64,000 bases of DNA, from the NCBI GenBank assembly GCA_965219705.1, contig OZ244789.1, positions 682,001 to 746,000 on the forward strand, read 5' to 3'. Positions 9,833 to 19,440 of this stretch are shown here, piece by piece (position 1 is the stretch's first letter; every line of letters starts with the position of its first letter). The DNA is from JAJECS01 sp965219705 (lineage in GTDB: Bacteria > Chloroflexota > UBA11872). The translations under genes were made by a program, and so were the position numbers. The notes under the pieces are model-generated. The model worked only from the letters and a program-made list of their open reading frames with translations. It was not told where the DNA came from and ran no database searches.

Positions 9833-12051
9833 CCTCGCCAACCGATCCCGTCGCCCCGGACGACGCCGCGCTGCGCGACGTGGCGCTGACACGGCACGAG
9901 TACGACCTGGCCTTTGACACTCTCGACCGCGCACCCAACGCGGTGGAGCTCGGCATCATCGGCGGCATGTGGAGCGAGCATTGCGGGTATCAGCACTCGC
10001 GCCCGCTCCTGCGCCGCTTTCCGGGAACGGGGCCGCAGGTGCTGGTGGGTCCCGGCCAAGAGAACGCCGGCGCCGTCGACATCGGCGATGGGCTGGCCAT
10101 CGTGATGAAGGTCGAGAGCCACAACCACCCGAGCGCCGTCGAGCCGTTTCAGGGCGCGGCCACCGGGGTCGGCGGGATCTTGCGCGACATCTTCACCATG
10201 GGCGCGCGGCCTATCGCCATCTTGGACAGCCTGCGCTTCGGGTCCCTTAGCGACGCCCGCAGCCGGTTTCTGGCGAATGGCGTGGTGGGCGGCATCGCGT
10301 GGTACGGCAATTGTGTCGGCGTGCCCACCGTCGGCGGTGAGATCGGGGTGGCGCCGTGCTATTCCGGCAATCCGCTGGTGAACGCGATGTGCGCCGGCCT
10401 GATTCGCCACGAAGACCTGACCAGCGCCGCCGCCTCCGGTCCGGGAAATCCGCTGATCCTCGTGGGCGCCGATACCGGGCGTGACGGCATCCACGGCGCC
10501 ACCTTCGCCTCGGTCGAGGACCCGGAGGCCTCCCACCGAGGCGTCGTGCAGGTGGGCAATCCCTTCATGGAGAAACTGCTGCTCGAAGCCTGCCTGGAGG
10601 CGCTGGGGACAGGCGGTGTGGCCGGCCTGCAAGACCTGGGGGCCACCGGCCTGACCAGCGCCGTCATCGAGGCCGCGGACCGCGGCGGCTGCGGCGTCAC
10701 CCTCGATGTCGCGCGGGTGTCGCGGCGCGCCGTCGGCATGACCCCGTATGAAGTTATGTTAAGTGAAAGCCAGGAGCGCATGCTCGTCATCGCGCACGCG
10801 GGGCGTGAGGATGAGGTGCGCGCCATATTCACCAAGTGGGGGCTGCATAGCGACGTCATCGGTCACGTGGCCACCGGGCGGGACGTGCGGGTCACCGAGG
10901 GATCCGTGGACGTGGCGCGGCTGCCGGTGTCGATGCTGGTCGATGCCCCGACCTATGCGTTTCCCGTCGAGCGACCGGCCTACTTGGACGACGTGCAGCG
11001 GCTGGACGTGGCCGAGGTGCCCGAGCCGACGGACCTTTCCGAAACCTTCCTCGCGCTGCTGGGGGCGCCCAACGTCGCCAGCCGACGCGGCGTCTACCGG
11101 CAATACGACCACATGGTGGGCACGCACACGATCGGTCCGCCCGGCGGGGATGCGGCGGTGCTGCGGATCAAGGGGACGGACCGCGCGATCGCGTTGTGCA
11201 CCGACGGCAACTCGCGCCATTGCTACCTAGACCCCTTCAACGGCGGCGCAATGGCGGTGGCCGAAGCCGCGCGCAACGTGTCATGCACCGGGGCGACGCC
11301 GCTCGCGATTACCAACTGCCTCAACTTCGGCTCGCCGGAAGATCCGGCGGTCTACTACCAGCTGGCTCGCGTAGTCGATGGCATGACCGCGGCCTGCAAT
11401 GCGATTGGCACGCCGGTGATCAGCGGCAACGTGAGCCTGTACAACGAATCGGGAGATCGGGCCATCTGGCCAACGCCGGTGGTGGGCATGCTCGGCCTAC
11501 TCGAGGAAGCCGACGCGAGCTGCGGCATCGCACTGGGCGCTGAGGGCAGCATCGTAGGCTTGCTCGGCGACACGCCACCAGCACTGGACGGCAGCGAGTA
11601 TTTGGCGGTTGTCCACGGGCAAGTGGCCGGCGCTCCAGCTATCGACCTCGAGGTCGAGCGGTCGGTCCAGAGCGTGCTCCGCGACCTGATCCAGGCCGGT
11701 CTGCTGGTTTCGGCCCACGACTGCAGCGACGGGGGCCTGGCCGTAGCCGTCGCCGAGAGCGCCTTCGCGGGCGGCATCGGAGTGGACCTCGAGCTTGATT
11801 CGTCACACCAGCGAGCGGACGTGGCACTTTTTGGCGAGGCTCCTTCACGGATCGTGATAAGCACCACTGCCGAATCCTGGCCGGCGGTGGAACGCCTTGC
11901 CGCCGCGGCAGGAGTGGCCGCGCGCGCGCTGGGAAGCGTCGGCGGCGACAGGTTGCGCATCGGCAACGTCGACGTGGCACTCGACGAGGCCTATCGAGCG
12001 TGGGACCAGGGGCTGGATGCCGCACTCGCCGGACGCCAGCCGAACGGTTAG
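9829..12051 (+). CDS. purL: FGAM synthase large subunit PurL (small-type)
   Basis: Uses ATP and ammonia to turn FGAR into FGAM. The 740-residue product matches the PurS-dependent small PurL. Motifs: GGMWSEHCGYQHSRPLL near the N-terminus, KVESHNHPSAVEPFQGAATG (nucleotide binding), and in the second half HDCSDGGLAVAVAE. The open frame extends about 650 bases upstream through purQ in a different frame. GTG 9829, overlapping the purQ stop, is the sensible start because homologous sequence begins just after it. An 84-base gap, the largest in the operon, follows. Confidence 0.95.
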   Translation: MTSPTDPVAPDDAALRDVALTRHEYDLAFDTLDRAPNAVELGIIGGMWSEHCGYQHSRPLLRRFPGTGPQVLVGPGQENAGAVDIGDGLAIVMKVESHNHPSAVEPFQGAATGVGGILRDIFTMGARPIAILDSLRFGSLSDARSRFLANGVVGGIAWYGNCVGVPTVGGEIGVAPCYSGNPLVNAMCAGLIRHEDLTSAAASGPGNPLILVGADTGRDGIHGATFASVEDPEASHRGVVQVGNPFMEKLLLEACLEALGTGGVAGLQDLGATGLTSAVIEAADRGGCGVTLDVARVSRRAVGMTPYEVMLSESQERMLVIAHAGREDEVRAIFTKWGLHSDVIGHVATGRDVRVTEGSVDVARLPVSMLVDAPTYAFPVERPAYLDDVQRLDVAEVPEPTDLSETFLALLGAPNVASRRGVYRQYDHMVGTHTIGPPGGDAAVLRIKGTDRAIALCTDGNSRHCYLDPFNGGAMAVAEAARNVSCTGATPLAITNCLNFGSPEDPAVYYQLARVVDGMTAACNAIGTPVISGNVSLYNESGDRAIWPTPVVGMLGLLEEADASCGIALGAEGSIVGLLGDTPPALDGSEYLAVVHGQVAGAPAIDLEVERSVQSVLRDLIQAGLLVSAHDCSDGGLAVAVAESAFAGGIGVDLELDSSHQRADVALFGEAPSRIVISTTAESWPAVERLAAAAGVAARALGSVGGDRLRIGNVDVALDEAYRAWDQGLDAALAGRQPNG

Positions 12052-12135
12052 GATGAGTTAGGGAGGGACTCCGGGGTAGCCCCGCTGGCATTCACGCGCT
12101 CCAGTCCATGCGCGCCGACGCCGCCCAACGCGCCG

Positions 12136-13689
12136 GTGCCGACAACAGACCGAGTCCCGTTGCACCCTCGCCCAATTTACGAGCCGGCGGCCCCTTTGGG
12201 CCTGCCCAACCTGCGCGAAGCTTGCGGCGTCGTGGCGGTGTACGGACCCGGGGCGGATGTCGCGGCCCTCGCCTACGTCGGGCTCTACGCCGTTCAACAC
12301 CGGGGGCAGGAGGGCGCCGGCATCACCCTGGGGAATGGCGAGGACCTGTATACCGTCAAGGACGAGGGGCTGGTCTCACAGGTATTTCGAGGCGATGCCC
12401 TGTCGGAAGCCCACGGACAGCTCGCTGTTGGTCACTGCCGCTACTCCACCAGCGGCTCGAACACGGCCCAAAACATACAGCCGGTGCTGCAAGCGACGGA
12501 CTTGGGGCCGATCGCCGTGGCCCACAACGGCAATATCGTCAACGCCGTACATCTGCGGGACTCTAACGGCGAGCCGGTCAATGACGCCACGGCCACGTCC
12601 GACACGGCCGTCATCGCACAGTCGATTGCCGGCGCCCCGGGCGCCAGCGTGTTTGAGCGCGTCTGCCACACCGTGCCGCGTCTCCTGGGCTCGTTCTGCT
12701 TGGCGGTGGCCACGCCGAATGAAATCATCGTCGCGCGCGACGCCATGGGCAACCGCCCATTGTGCTTGGGCTCGGTTGACGGCGCCTGGATCGTCACGTC
12801 GGAAACCTGCGCGCTGGACGCGGTGGGCGCCCAGCTGGAGCGGGAAATCGAGCCGGGCGAGGTATTGGCCATCGGCGCCAACGGTCTGCATTCACGGCAA
12901 GCATCGCCGCCCCACCGCCATGCCCTGTGCGCCTTCGAGTACATCTACTTCACGCGGCCGGACTCGTCCCTCAAGGGGGAGCTGGTTCATTCCGTGCGCC
13001 GCGAGATGGGGCGCCGACTTGCCCTGCAGCATCCGGTGGACGCCGATCTCGTGGTGGGCGTCCCGGACTCGGCCATCGCCGCGGCAACCGGGTACGCCGA
13101 GGCCAGCGGGCTGCCCTATGCCGACGGCTTCCTGCGCAATCGCTATATCGGCCGGACCTTTATCGAGCCATCCACCGAACTGCGCAAGCTCTGGGTGCGC
13201 CTCAAGTACAACGCGCTTCCGACCGTCACGCGCGGCAAGCGCGTTGTCATGGTCGACGACAGCATCGTGCGCGGCACCTCGCAGCACCAGCTCGTGCAGC
13301 TGCTGCGTGAGCGGGGCGGGGCGCGCGAGGTCCACGTGCGCATCACCGCCCCACCGATTCGCTGGCCCTGTTTCCTCGGCATCGATATTCCCGATCCCGA
13401 CGAGCTGATCGCGCATGCCCGGCCGGTCGAGGAGGTGTGTCGGACCATTGGCGCCGATAGCCTCGACTACCTCTCCATTCCGAATCTCGTGGCTGCCACC
13501 CGCCAGACGCACGGCGAGCTGTGCCTGGGTTGCTTCACGCGTGACTACCCCATCGACGTGCAGCTGGCCTTCGACAAGTTTGAGCTCGAGCGGCCAACGG
13601 AGTTGCAAACCGCACCGGTGTTCCCCCGCCAGGCCGCGCTGTTTCCGTTAGAGGAAGCCGACGCCGAGCCCGCCAAGCCAAGCCCATGA
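12136..13689 (+). CDS. purF: Amidophosphoribosyltransferase
   Basis: First committed step of purine synthesis: PRPP plus glutamine to phosphoribosylamine. It is an Ntn hydrolase made as a precursor: the nucleophile is the Cys in LREACGVVAVYG near residue 30, after a short propeptide. The PRPP-binding block VVMVDDSIVRGTS lies near residue 370. A Cys pair in CLGCFTRDYP near residue 459 matches the iron-sulfur form of B. subtilis type. The start is GTG 12136. The stop overlaps the purM ATG. The product of 517 residues is slightly long, with an acidic C-terminal tail. Confidence 0.94.
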   Translation: MPTTDRVPLHPRPIYEPAAPLGLPNLREACGVVAVYGPGADVAALAYVGLYAVQHRGQEGAGITLGNGEDLYTVKDEGLVSQVFRGDALSEAHGQLAVGHCRYSTSGSNTAQNIQPVLQATDLGPIAVAHNGNIVNAVHLRDSNGEPVNDATATSDTAVIAQSIAGAPGASVFERVCHTVPRLLGSFCLAVATPNEIIVARDAMGNRPLCLGSVDGAWIVTSETCALDAVGAQLEREIEPGEVLAIGANGLHSRQASPPHRHALCAFEYIYFTRPDSSLKGELVHSVRREMGRRLALQHPVDADLVVGVPDSAIAAATGYAEASGLPYADGFLRNRYIGRTFIEPSTELRKLWVRLKYNALPTVTRGKRVVMVDDSIVRGTSQHQLVQLLRERGGAREVHVRITAPPIRWPCFLGIDIPDPDELIAHARPVEEVCRTIGADSLDYLSIPNLVAATRQTHGELCLGCFTRDYPIDVQLAFDKFELERPTELQTAPVFPRQAALFPLEEADAEPAKPSP

Positions 13690-14705
13690 GCCCCGCGCCG
13701 CGCTCGGTCTACGCCGACGCCGGCGTCGACCTCGACCACAACGACGCGCTCAAGACGGCGTTGCGCACCGCCGTGGCCAGCACGTCGCGCGATGCTTCGC
13801 TGCCCGGTTTCGGGGCATTTGCCGGCGGCCTGCGGCTGCCTTCGGGAATGCGGAACCCGGTGCTCCTCGCGAGCACCGACTCGCTGGGCACGAAACTCCT
13901 GCTCGCGCTGGCGTGGGATCGCCCGGAACTCGCCGGCGGCGACATCGTGCGTCACTGCATGAACGATCTGGCTGTGCAGAACGTGCGGCCAATGGCGTTT
14001 CTCGACTACGTGGCGGCGGCACACCTTGAGCCGGACCTGGTCACGCGATTGGTGCAGGGCATCGCCGAGGCTTGCCGCGAAACAGGCGTGACGCTGATCG
14101 GCGGTGAGTCGGCGCAATTGCCCGACACCTATCGTCCCGGCGCCTACGACCTCGCCGGGACGGTGATCGGGGTGGCCGAGCAGGGCGAGCTGGCGAATCC
14201 CGACGAGGTCCGCGCGGGCGACGTGTGCGTGGGGCTTCCGGCAGCCGGCCCGCATACCAACGGCTATAGCCTGGTCCGGCGTGCCCTCGAGCGGGGGAAT
14301 CCCACGGCGCCGCTCGGCGATACCACCGTGATCGAGGCCGCCCTTACACCCCACGAGTCCTATGTGGAGCCGCTGCTGCGCGCCTTTAGGGTGCCCGGCG
14401 TTCATGCGGCCGCCCATATCACCGGCGGCGGGCTCATCGACAACCTGCCGCGCGTGCTGCCGGATGGACTTGCGGCGCGGCTGTCACCCCCGGCGTGGAC
14501 GATTCCACCGCTGTATGCGTGGATTGAGGAAACCGCCGCCGTGCCGCGCGACGAGATGTACCGCGTGTTCAACATGGGCGTCGGCGTCGTCATCGTGTGC
14601 CGGCCGCATGCCTGTGCGGCGCTCCTGTCCGAGCTTTCCGGCGCGTTTGTGGCCGGTTCAGTGGTGCAGCGCCAAGACGCAGTGCTGGAGTTCATCGGCG
14701 CGTGA
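13686..14705 (+). CDS. purM: Phosphoribosylformylglycinamidine cyclo-ligase (AIR synthetase)
   Basis: Closes the imidazole ring of FGAM using ATP to give AIR. It has the typical start YADAGVDLDHND, then STDSLGTKLLLAL, GDIVRHCMNDLAVQ, TLIGGESAQLPD and the C-terminal AHITGGGLIDNLPRVLP. At 339 residues it is a normal length. Its start is translationally coupled to purF (ATGA at 13686). The ATP-dependent PurM superfamily fold is shared with PurL, but these motifs are specific to PurM. Confidence 0.95.
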   Translation: MSPAPRSVYADAGVDLDHNDALKTALRTAVASTSRDASLPGFGAFAGGLRLPSGMRNPVLLASTDSLGTKLLLALAWDRPELAGGDIVRHCMNDLAVQNVRPMAFLDYVAAAHLEPDLVTRLVQGIAEACRETGVTLIGGESAQLPDTYRPGAYDLAGTVIGVAEQGELANPDEVRAGDVCVGLPAAGPHTNGYSLVRRALERGNPTAPLGDTTVIEAALTPHESYVEPLLRAFRVPGVHAAAHITGGGLIDNLPRVLPDGLAARLSPPAWTIPPLYAWIEETAAVPRDEMYRVFNMGVGVVIVCRPHACAALLSELSGAFVAGSVVQRQDAVLEFIGA

Positions 14706-14724
14706 ACGAGGCGGTCGGCGGCTG

Positions 14725-15351
14725 ATGCGGGTGGGCATCATGGCCTCGGGGCGCGGGTCGAATGCGCGCGCGATCCTGGAGGCCGTTCGCGACGGCCGGC
14801 TGCACGCGGAAGTGCCGGTGATCGTGTGCAACCGCGCGGGTGCCAAGGTGCTCGACGTCGCGCGCGAGTTCCGTGTACCCGCCCACCTGATCGTCCGCCG
14901 CGACTTTCCGACGCGTACGGCTCAGCAGCGGCGGATGCTGGAAGTCTTGCAAGAAGCGCGGGTCGACACCCTGGCGCTCTCCGGATTCAGCACGATCTTT
15001 CGCCCGTTCTTCCTGGCGGCGTTTCCCGGCCGCATCCTCAACATCCATCCATCGCTGCTGCCGGCATTTGGCGGGACGATGGCGCCGCAGCCCCAAGCCG
15101 ACGCCCTTGCCGCAGGAGTGAAAATCTCGGGCTGTACCGTGCACCTGGTGAACGAGACCCTGGACGGCGGTCCAATCGTGGCGCAGGCGGCCGTGTGCGT
15201 GTATGCCGTTGACACGGTGGAATCGCTAGCGGCGCGCATCCTGGAGCAGGAGCACCGCATCTATTCCGAGGTGCTGCAATTGTTCGCCGATGGACGAGTT
15301 CGCGTGGAGAACGGCGTCGCGCGCGTTGACCCGCCGCTGAGGACGGGATGA
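14725..15351 (+). CDS. purN: GAR transformylase (formyl-THF dependent)
   Basis: Transfers a formyl group from 10-formyl-THF to GAR. It starts MRVGIMASGRGSNARAI, the conserved PurN N-terminus, and carries NIHPSLLPAFGG with catalytic His, then HLVNETLDGGPIVAQ containing the catalytic Asp. ATG 14725 gives 208 residues, the family size. The same frame is open far upstream inside purM and that part is a shadow. Gap to purM 19 bases; stop overlaps the purH ATG. Confidence 0.95.
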   Translation: MRVGIMASGRGSNARAILEAVRDGRLHAEVPVIVCNRAGAKVLDVAREFRVPAHLIVRRDFPTRTAQQRRMLEVLQEARVDTLALSGFSTIFRPFFLAAFPGRILNIHPSLLPAFGGTMAPQPQADALAAGVKISGCTVHLVNETLDGGPIVAQAAVCVYAVDTVESLAARILEQEHRIYSEVLQLFADGRVRVENGVARVDPPLRTG

Positions 15352-16898
15352 GCGCACCGCGCGCGCTGCTGAGCGTCTTCGACAAGCACGGCATCGACCG
15401 GCTGGGTGCCGGTCTACACGCCCTGGGTTGGGAAATCGTGAGCTCTTCAGGCACTGCCACGGCGCTGCACGCCGCCGGTGTGCCGACGCAGTCGATCGAC
15501 GCGGTGACCGGCTGGCCGGATATGTTCGACGGCCGCGTGAAGACACTGCACCCGGCGATTCATGCCGGAATTCTGGCGAGACGCGACCTTGCACGCGACC
15601 GGGAGCAACTCGCCGAGCATGGCTTGACGCCCATCGACCTCGTCGCCGTGAACCTGTACCCGTTCGCGGCAACGCTCGCGCGGACCGACGACCGCGAGGA
15701 GATCGTCGAGAACATCGACATCGGCGGGCCGGCCATGGTTCGCGCCGCCGCCAAGAACCATGACTACGTCTGGACCGTCACCGATCCAGACGACTACGAC
15801 CGCGTGCTAGCTGCCATCCAGGCCGGCGCGGATGGCGCCGATCTGCGGCGCGAGTTGGCGTCCAAAGCCTTCGCGCACACGGCGTTCTATGACGCGCACG
15901 TCGCCGGGTTCTTCCAGGCAGAGGCGGGCGAGGACTTTCCTCGCGACTTCACCGTGCCGCTGCGGAAGGTCCAAGACCTCCGCTACGGGGAGAATCCCCA
16001 TCAGCGCGGCGCGTTCTATGCCGCCGGCGCTCCCGAGCTTGGACGTGGCGCGCTCGCCGGCATCGAGCAGCTGCACGGGATGGCGCTGTCATACGTCAAC
16101 ATCCTCGACTTGCAGGCCGCCTGGGCCGCAGCGAACGACCATGAGCGTCCCGCGGTCGCCATCGTCAAGCACACCAATCCGTGCGGCCTGGCCGTGCGGG
16201 ACTCGCTGCGCGAGGCGTACGGGCACGCACACGCCGGTGATTCGCTTTCCGCCTACGGCGGGATCGTCGGGTTCAACCGCGAGGTCGACATAGATACCGT
16301 CGCGGCGATGAAGGGCCACTTCTATCACGTCGTGGTGGCGCCGGACTACGCGGCCGACGCGCTGCGACGCCTGCGGAGGCGGAAGAATCTGCGGATCATG
16401 CGCTGGTCCGAGCCGCCGGCCAGGCGCCCGCTGCGGTTCGAGTCCGCCCACGTGTGGGGTCTTGACCGCGGTTATCTGGTCCAGGATCCCGACCGGAGTC
16501 CTCGGGAAGACCTTGAGATGCGTCCGGCATCAGCCGTGCCGCCAACGGACGCGGACTTGGCGGAGTTGCGCTTCGGGATGCGGGTCATACGCCACGTGAA
16601 ATCAAACGCCGTGGTGCTCGTCAAGGACGGCATGTTGGTAGGCGTCGGGGTCGGCCAGATGAATCGCGTCGACGCGGTGCGTCACGCCGTGCACCACGCC
16701 GGACCCGCCGCCGCGGGCAGCTACCTCATTTCCGATGCCTATTTTCCCAAGACGGACGGCCCGGAGGCGGCGCTGGCGGCCGGCGTGCGGGCGATAGCAG
16801 CCCCCGCCGGATCGATCGAGGACGACGCCGTGGTAGCCGCCGTCGACGCCCACGGCGGCGTGCTGGTGTTCGTGGGCGAACGTCACTTCAAACATTGA
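15348..16898 (+). CDS. purH: Bifunctional AICAR transformylase / IMP cyclohydrolase
   Basis: Carries out the last two steps to IMP. The N-terminal MGS-like cyclohydrolase domain (about residues 1-190) contains SSSGTATAL and GRVKTLHPAIHAGIL. The AICAR transformylase domain follows with RYGENPHQRGAFY, VKHTNPCGLA and the terminal VGERHFKH. The length of 516 residues is normal. The start overlaps purN (ATGA), and the stop overlaps the TTG start of the glycogen synthase gene. This closes a set covering most IMP steps within one operon. Confidence 0.96.
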   Translation: MSAPRALLSVFDKHGIDRLGAGLHALGWEIVSSSGTATALHAAGVPTQSIDAVTGWPDMFDGRVKTLHPAIHAGILARRDLARDREQLAEHGLTPIDLVAVNLYPFAATLARTDDREEIVENIDIGGPAMVRAAAKNHDYVWTVTDPDDYDRVLAAIQAGADGADLRRELASKAFAHTAFYDAHVAGFFQAEAGEDFPRDFTVPLRKVQDLRYGENPHQRGAFYAAGAPELGRGALAGIEQLHGMALSYVNILDLQAAWAAANDHERPAVAIVKHTNPCGLAVRDSLREAYGHAHAGDSLSAYGGIVGFNREVDIDTVAAMKGHFYHVVVAPDYAADALRRLRRRKNLRIMRWSEPPARRPLRFESAHVWGLDRGYLVQDPDRSPREDLEMRPASAVPPTDADLAELRFGMRVIRHVKSNAVVLVKDGMLVGVGVGQMNRVDAVRHAVHHAGPAAAGSYLISDAYFPKTDGPEAALAAGVRAIAAPAGSIEDDAVVAAVDAHGGVLVFVGERHFKH

Positions 16899-18379
16899 CC
16901 GAGGCCTCCACACGCCCGCTGCGCGTGCTGATGCTCGCCGCCGAGTGCACGCCTTACGCCTGGACCGGAGGCTTGGGCGACGTGGTCGGGTCGCTGCCGA
17001 CGGCGCTGCGAAACCTGGGGGCGGACGTGCGGATCGCATTGCCGCACTACGGGGCGATCGACTCCACGGTGCATGGGATCACCACGAGCCACGCCGAGTT
17101 CACGGTGCCCATGGATGGCGCTGTGCATCGCGGCTCGCTCGGCCTGGTCGAGCAAAGCCCGTTTCCGCTGTACCTGATCGGCAGCGAGGACTATTTCGCA
17201 AACCGGCCCAACCTCTACGGCTACCCCGACGACGGACAAAGATTCGTGTTCTTTTCGCGCGGGGCTTTGGAAGCCGCACGAACGATGGGGTGGCAGCCGG
17301 ACGTCATCCACTGCCACGACTGGCATTCCGGGCTGGTTCCCAACTGGATCCACGCAGCCCACTTGGACGGGGCGCCGGCCGATGCGCCGGCTACCGTGCT
17401 CACGATCCACAATTTGGAGTACCAGGGGCACTTCGGTGAAGACACCCTGCAAGCCGCCGGGCTCGCGGCCAGCGGTTTTCTGGAGCATCCAACCGATCCC
17501 GAGCTCACCCCCAGGCTGATATTCCTCGCGCGAGGCATCCGCTACGCCGACGCCATCAATACCGTGAGCGCCACCTACGCGCGGGAGATTCTGACCCCGG
17601 CCTACGGGGAGCGGCTGGATGCGCTGCTCCGTGAGCGCCAGGACGGCATCGCGGGCATCGTCAACGGCATCGACACAGTCACTTTCGACCCCGCCTCCGA
17701 TCCGCACCTAGCAGCCAACTACACCGAGCGAGACATGACCCCTCGCCCCCGCAACAAGGCGGCGCTACAGCAAGAAGTCGGGCTGCCCGCAGCAGCCGAC
17801 ATGCCTCTGCTCGGCATGGTGTCGCGGCTGGCGGACCACAAGGGGCTGGACCTGTTGGCAGCGGTATTGCCGCATCTTGTCGAGCGCGGTGCGCAGCTGG
17901 TGGTGCTGGGCACCGGCGATCCGCGTCACCACGAGTCGCTGACCCAGGCCGCGCGGGAGCATCCGCGTCACATCGCGGTGGCCTTGCGCTTCGACCCGCC
18001 GCTGGCGCAGCGCATCTACGGCGGGTCCGACATGTTCCTCATGCCGTCGCGACACGAACCCTGCGGCCTGGGACAGCTCATCGCTATGCGCTACGGCAGC
18101 GTGCCCATCGTGCGCGCCACGGGCGGGCTCGCGGATACCGTGGTGGATTTCGACGCGCGAACCCAGCAGGGAACGGGGTTCGCGTTTGCCCGGTACGACC
18201 CCATTGATTTCTTTGGGGCCATCGCGCGCGGGCTGGAGACCTACCGCTACCCCGACGCTTGGCAGGCGCTCATGCGCCAGGGCATGTCGCGCGATGCCTC
18301 CTGGGACGCCGCCGCCCGGGCCTATCTGGACTTGTACACACGCGCACTTAGCTGCCGGCGGACCGCCCCGACTCCCTAG
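16895..18379 (+). CDS. glgA: Glycogen/starch synthase (GT5)
   Basis: Extends alpha-1,4-glucan using ADP-glucose (or UDP-glucose). The GT-B fold is visible: an N-terminal half with CHDWHSGLVPNW and TIHNLEYQGHF, and a C-terminal nucleotide-binding half with LGMVSRLADHKGLDLL, the HEPCGLGQLIAMRYG block and RATGGLADTV. At 494 residues it matches GlgA. The usual KxGGL motif near the N-terminus reads WTGGL (Trp23). The Lys there contacts the nucleotide sugar in characterised enzymes, so donor binding may differ. The TTG start overlaps the purH stop, an unusual partner for a purine operon. It ends tail to tail with tsaD. Confidence 0.9.
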   Translation: MTEASTRPLRVLMLAAECTPYAWTGGLGDVVGSLPTALRNLGADVRIALPHYGAIDSTVHGITTSHAEFTVPMDGAVHRGSLGLVEQSPFPLYLIGSEDYFANRPNLYGYPDDGQRFVFFSRGALEAARTMGWQPDVIHCHDWHSGLVPNWIHAAHLDGAPADAPATVLTIHNLEYQGHFGEDTLQAAGLAASGFLEHPTDPELTPRLIFLARGIRYADAINTVSATYAREILTPAYGERLDALLRERQDGIAGIVNGIDTVTFDPASDPHLAANYTERDMTPRPRNKAALQQEVGLPAAADMPLLGMVSRLADHKGLDLLAAVLPHLVERGAQLVVLGTGDPRHHESLTQAAREHPRHIAVALRFDPPLAQRIYGGSDMFLMPSRHEPCGLGQLIAMRYGSVPIVRATGGLADTVVDFDARTQQGTGFAFARYDPIDFFGAIARGLETYRYPDAWQALMRQGMSRDASWDAAARAYLDLYTRALSCRRTAPTP

Positions 18380-19440
18380 GCCAGCACCAGACCGGGCTCG
18401 GGTTCGAGCGGACCTGAGGCCACCTCGCCGCGTGCCAACCGCCAGGTTCCGGCGACCGCGATCATGCTGGCATTGTCCACGCAGTGCTTGAGCGCCGGCA
18501 CGTGGACCGGAACCGGCGCAGCGGTCGCCAATGCCGTGCGCAACCGCGCATTGGCTGCCACGCCGCCGGTGAGCGTGATCGCGGCCGCACGCAGTTGCTT
18601 GGCCGCGCGCACGGTCTTGGTTACGAGGACGTCCACGACCGAGACCTCGAACGCGTGCGCCACGTCCGCGACGAACTCGGCGTCTTCCACGCCGGCAGCA
18701 TCGATATTCGCCGCGCGGATCCGCGCGGCCTCGACCGGTCCCAATTGGTCGTGAACCAGCCGCCAGACAGCGGTTTTGAGCCCGCTGAAGCTGAAGTCGC
18801 TGGTCCCGGGCAGCCACGCGCGCGGCAACTCGAAAGGCGACGCGGCGCGCCCTGCGGCTGCCCGCTGGATGGCGGGGCCGCCTGGATAGGGCAAGCCGAG
18901 CATCCGCGCCACCTTGTCGAAGGCCTCGCCGGCGGCGTCGTCCCGCGTGCGTCCGATGACCCGATATTCGCCGGGCGCGGCGCCGTAGACGAGCTCGGTG
19001 TGACCGCCGGAGACGATCAGCGCCACGAGCGGGAATTCCGGCGGTTCGCCGTCGTTCAGCCAGGGTGAGGCGAAGTGGCCTTCAAGGTGGTTCACGGGGA
19101 TCAGCGGGCGGTCCAAGGCAAACGCTAGCCCTTGGGCAAAGCCCAGCCCCACGAGCAATGAGCCGGGCAGTCCCGGGCCCTGCGTGACGGCCACGGCATC
19201 AATCGCCGAGCCGTCGATCCCCGCGTCCGTCAGGCATGCCGCCCACACGGCGTCGATGGCCTCGACATGGATGCGGGCGGCGGCTTCCGGCACGATGCCG
19301 CCCATCGCGGCATGCGGCTCGAGTTGCGTCTGGCTGCGAAGCGCCAACTCGGTGCGTCCCGCTCGCACCAATGCCACGGAGGTGTCGTCACACGACGTCT
19401 CGATCGCCGCGATCAGCGGCCCGCGACCCGAGGTCGTCAC
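18376..19440 (-). CDS. tsaD: tRNA N6-threonylcarbamoyladenosine transferase subunit TsaD
   Basis: Transfers the threonylcarbamoyl group to A37 of ANN-decoding tRNAs with TsaB and TsaE. The metal-binding HLEGH lies at residues 118-122, and the ASKHA-fold landmarks IAAIETSCDDTS, VTQGPGLPGSL, IVSGGHTEL and LTGGVAANARLR are present. GTG 19440 is chosen because it overlaps the rimI stop (GTGA), giving 354 residues. TTG 19455 would add five residues. Its TAG shares the palindrome CTAG with the glgA stop on the other strand. Confidence 0.95.
   Translation of the reverse strand: MTTSGRGPLIAAIETSCDDTSVALVRAGRTELALRSQTQLEPHAAMGGIVPEAAARIHVEAIDAVWAACLTDAGIDGSAIDAVAVTQGPGLPGSLLVGLGFAQGLAFALDRPLIPVNHLEGHFASPWLNDGEPPEFPLVALIVSGGHTELVYGAAPGEYRVIGRTRDDAAGEAFDKVARMLGLPYPGGPAIQRAAAGRAASPFELPRAWLPGTSDFSFSGLKTAVWRLVHDQLGPVEAARIRAANIDAAGVEDAEFVADVAHAFEVSVVDVLVTKTVRAAKQLRAAAITLTGGVAANARLRTALATAAPVPVHVPALKHCVDNASMIAVAGTWRLARGEVASGPLEPEPGLVLA

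Noticed and set aside
12052..12135. Possible riboswitch or terminator between purL and purF
   Set aside because: Only a tiny CGGGG-TAG-CCCCG hairpin is visible. The 84 bases are too short and unstructured for a purine riboswitch.
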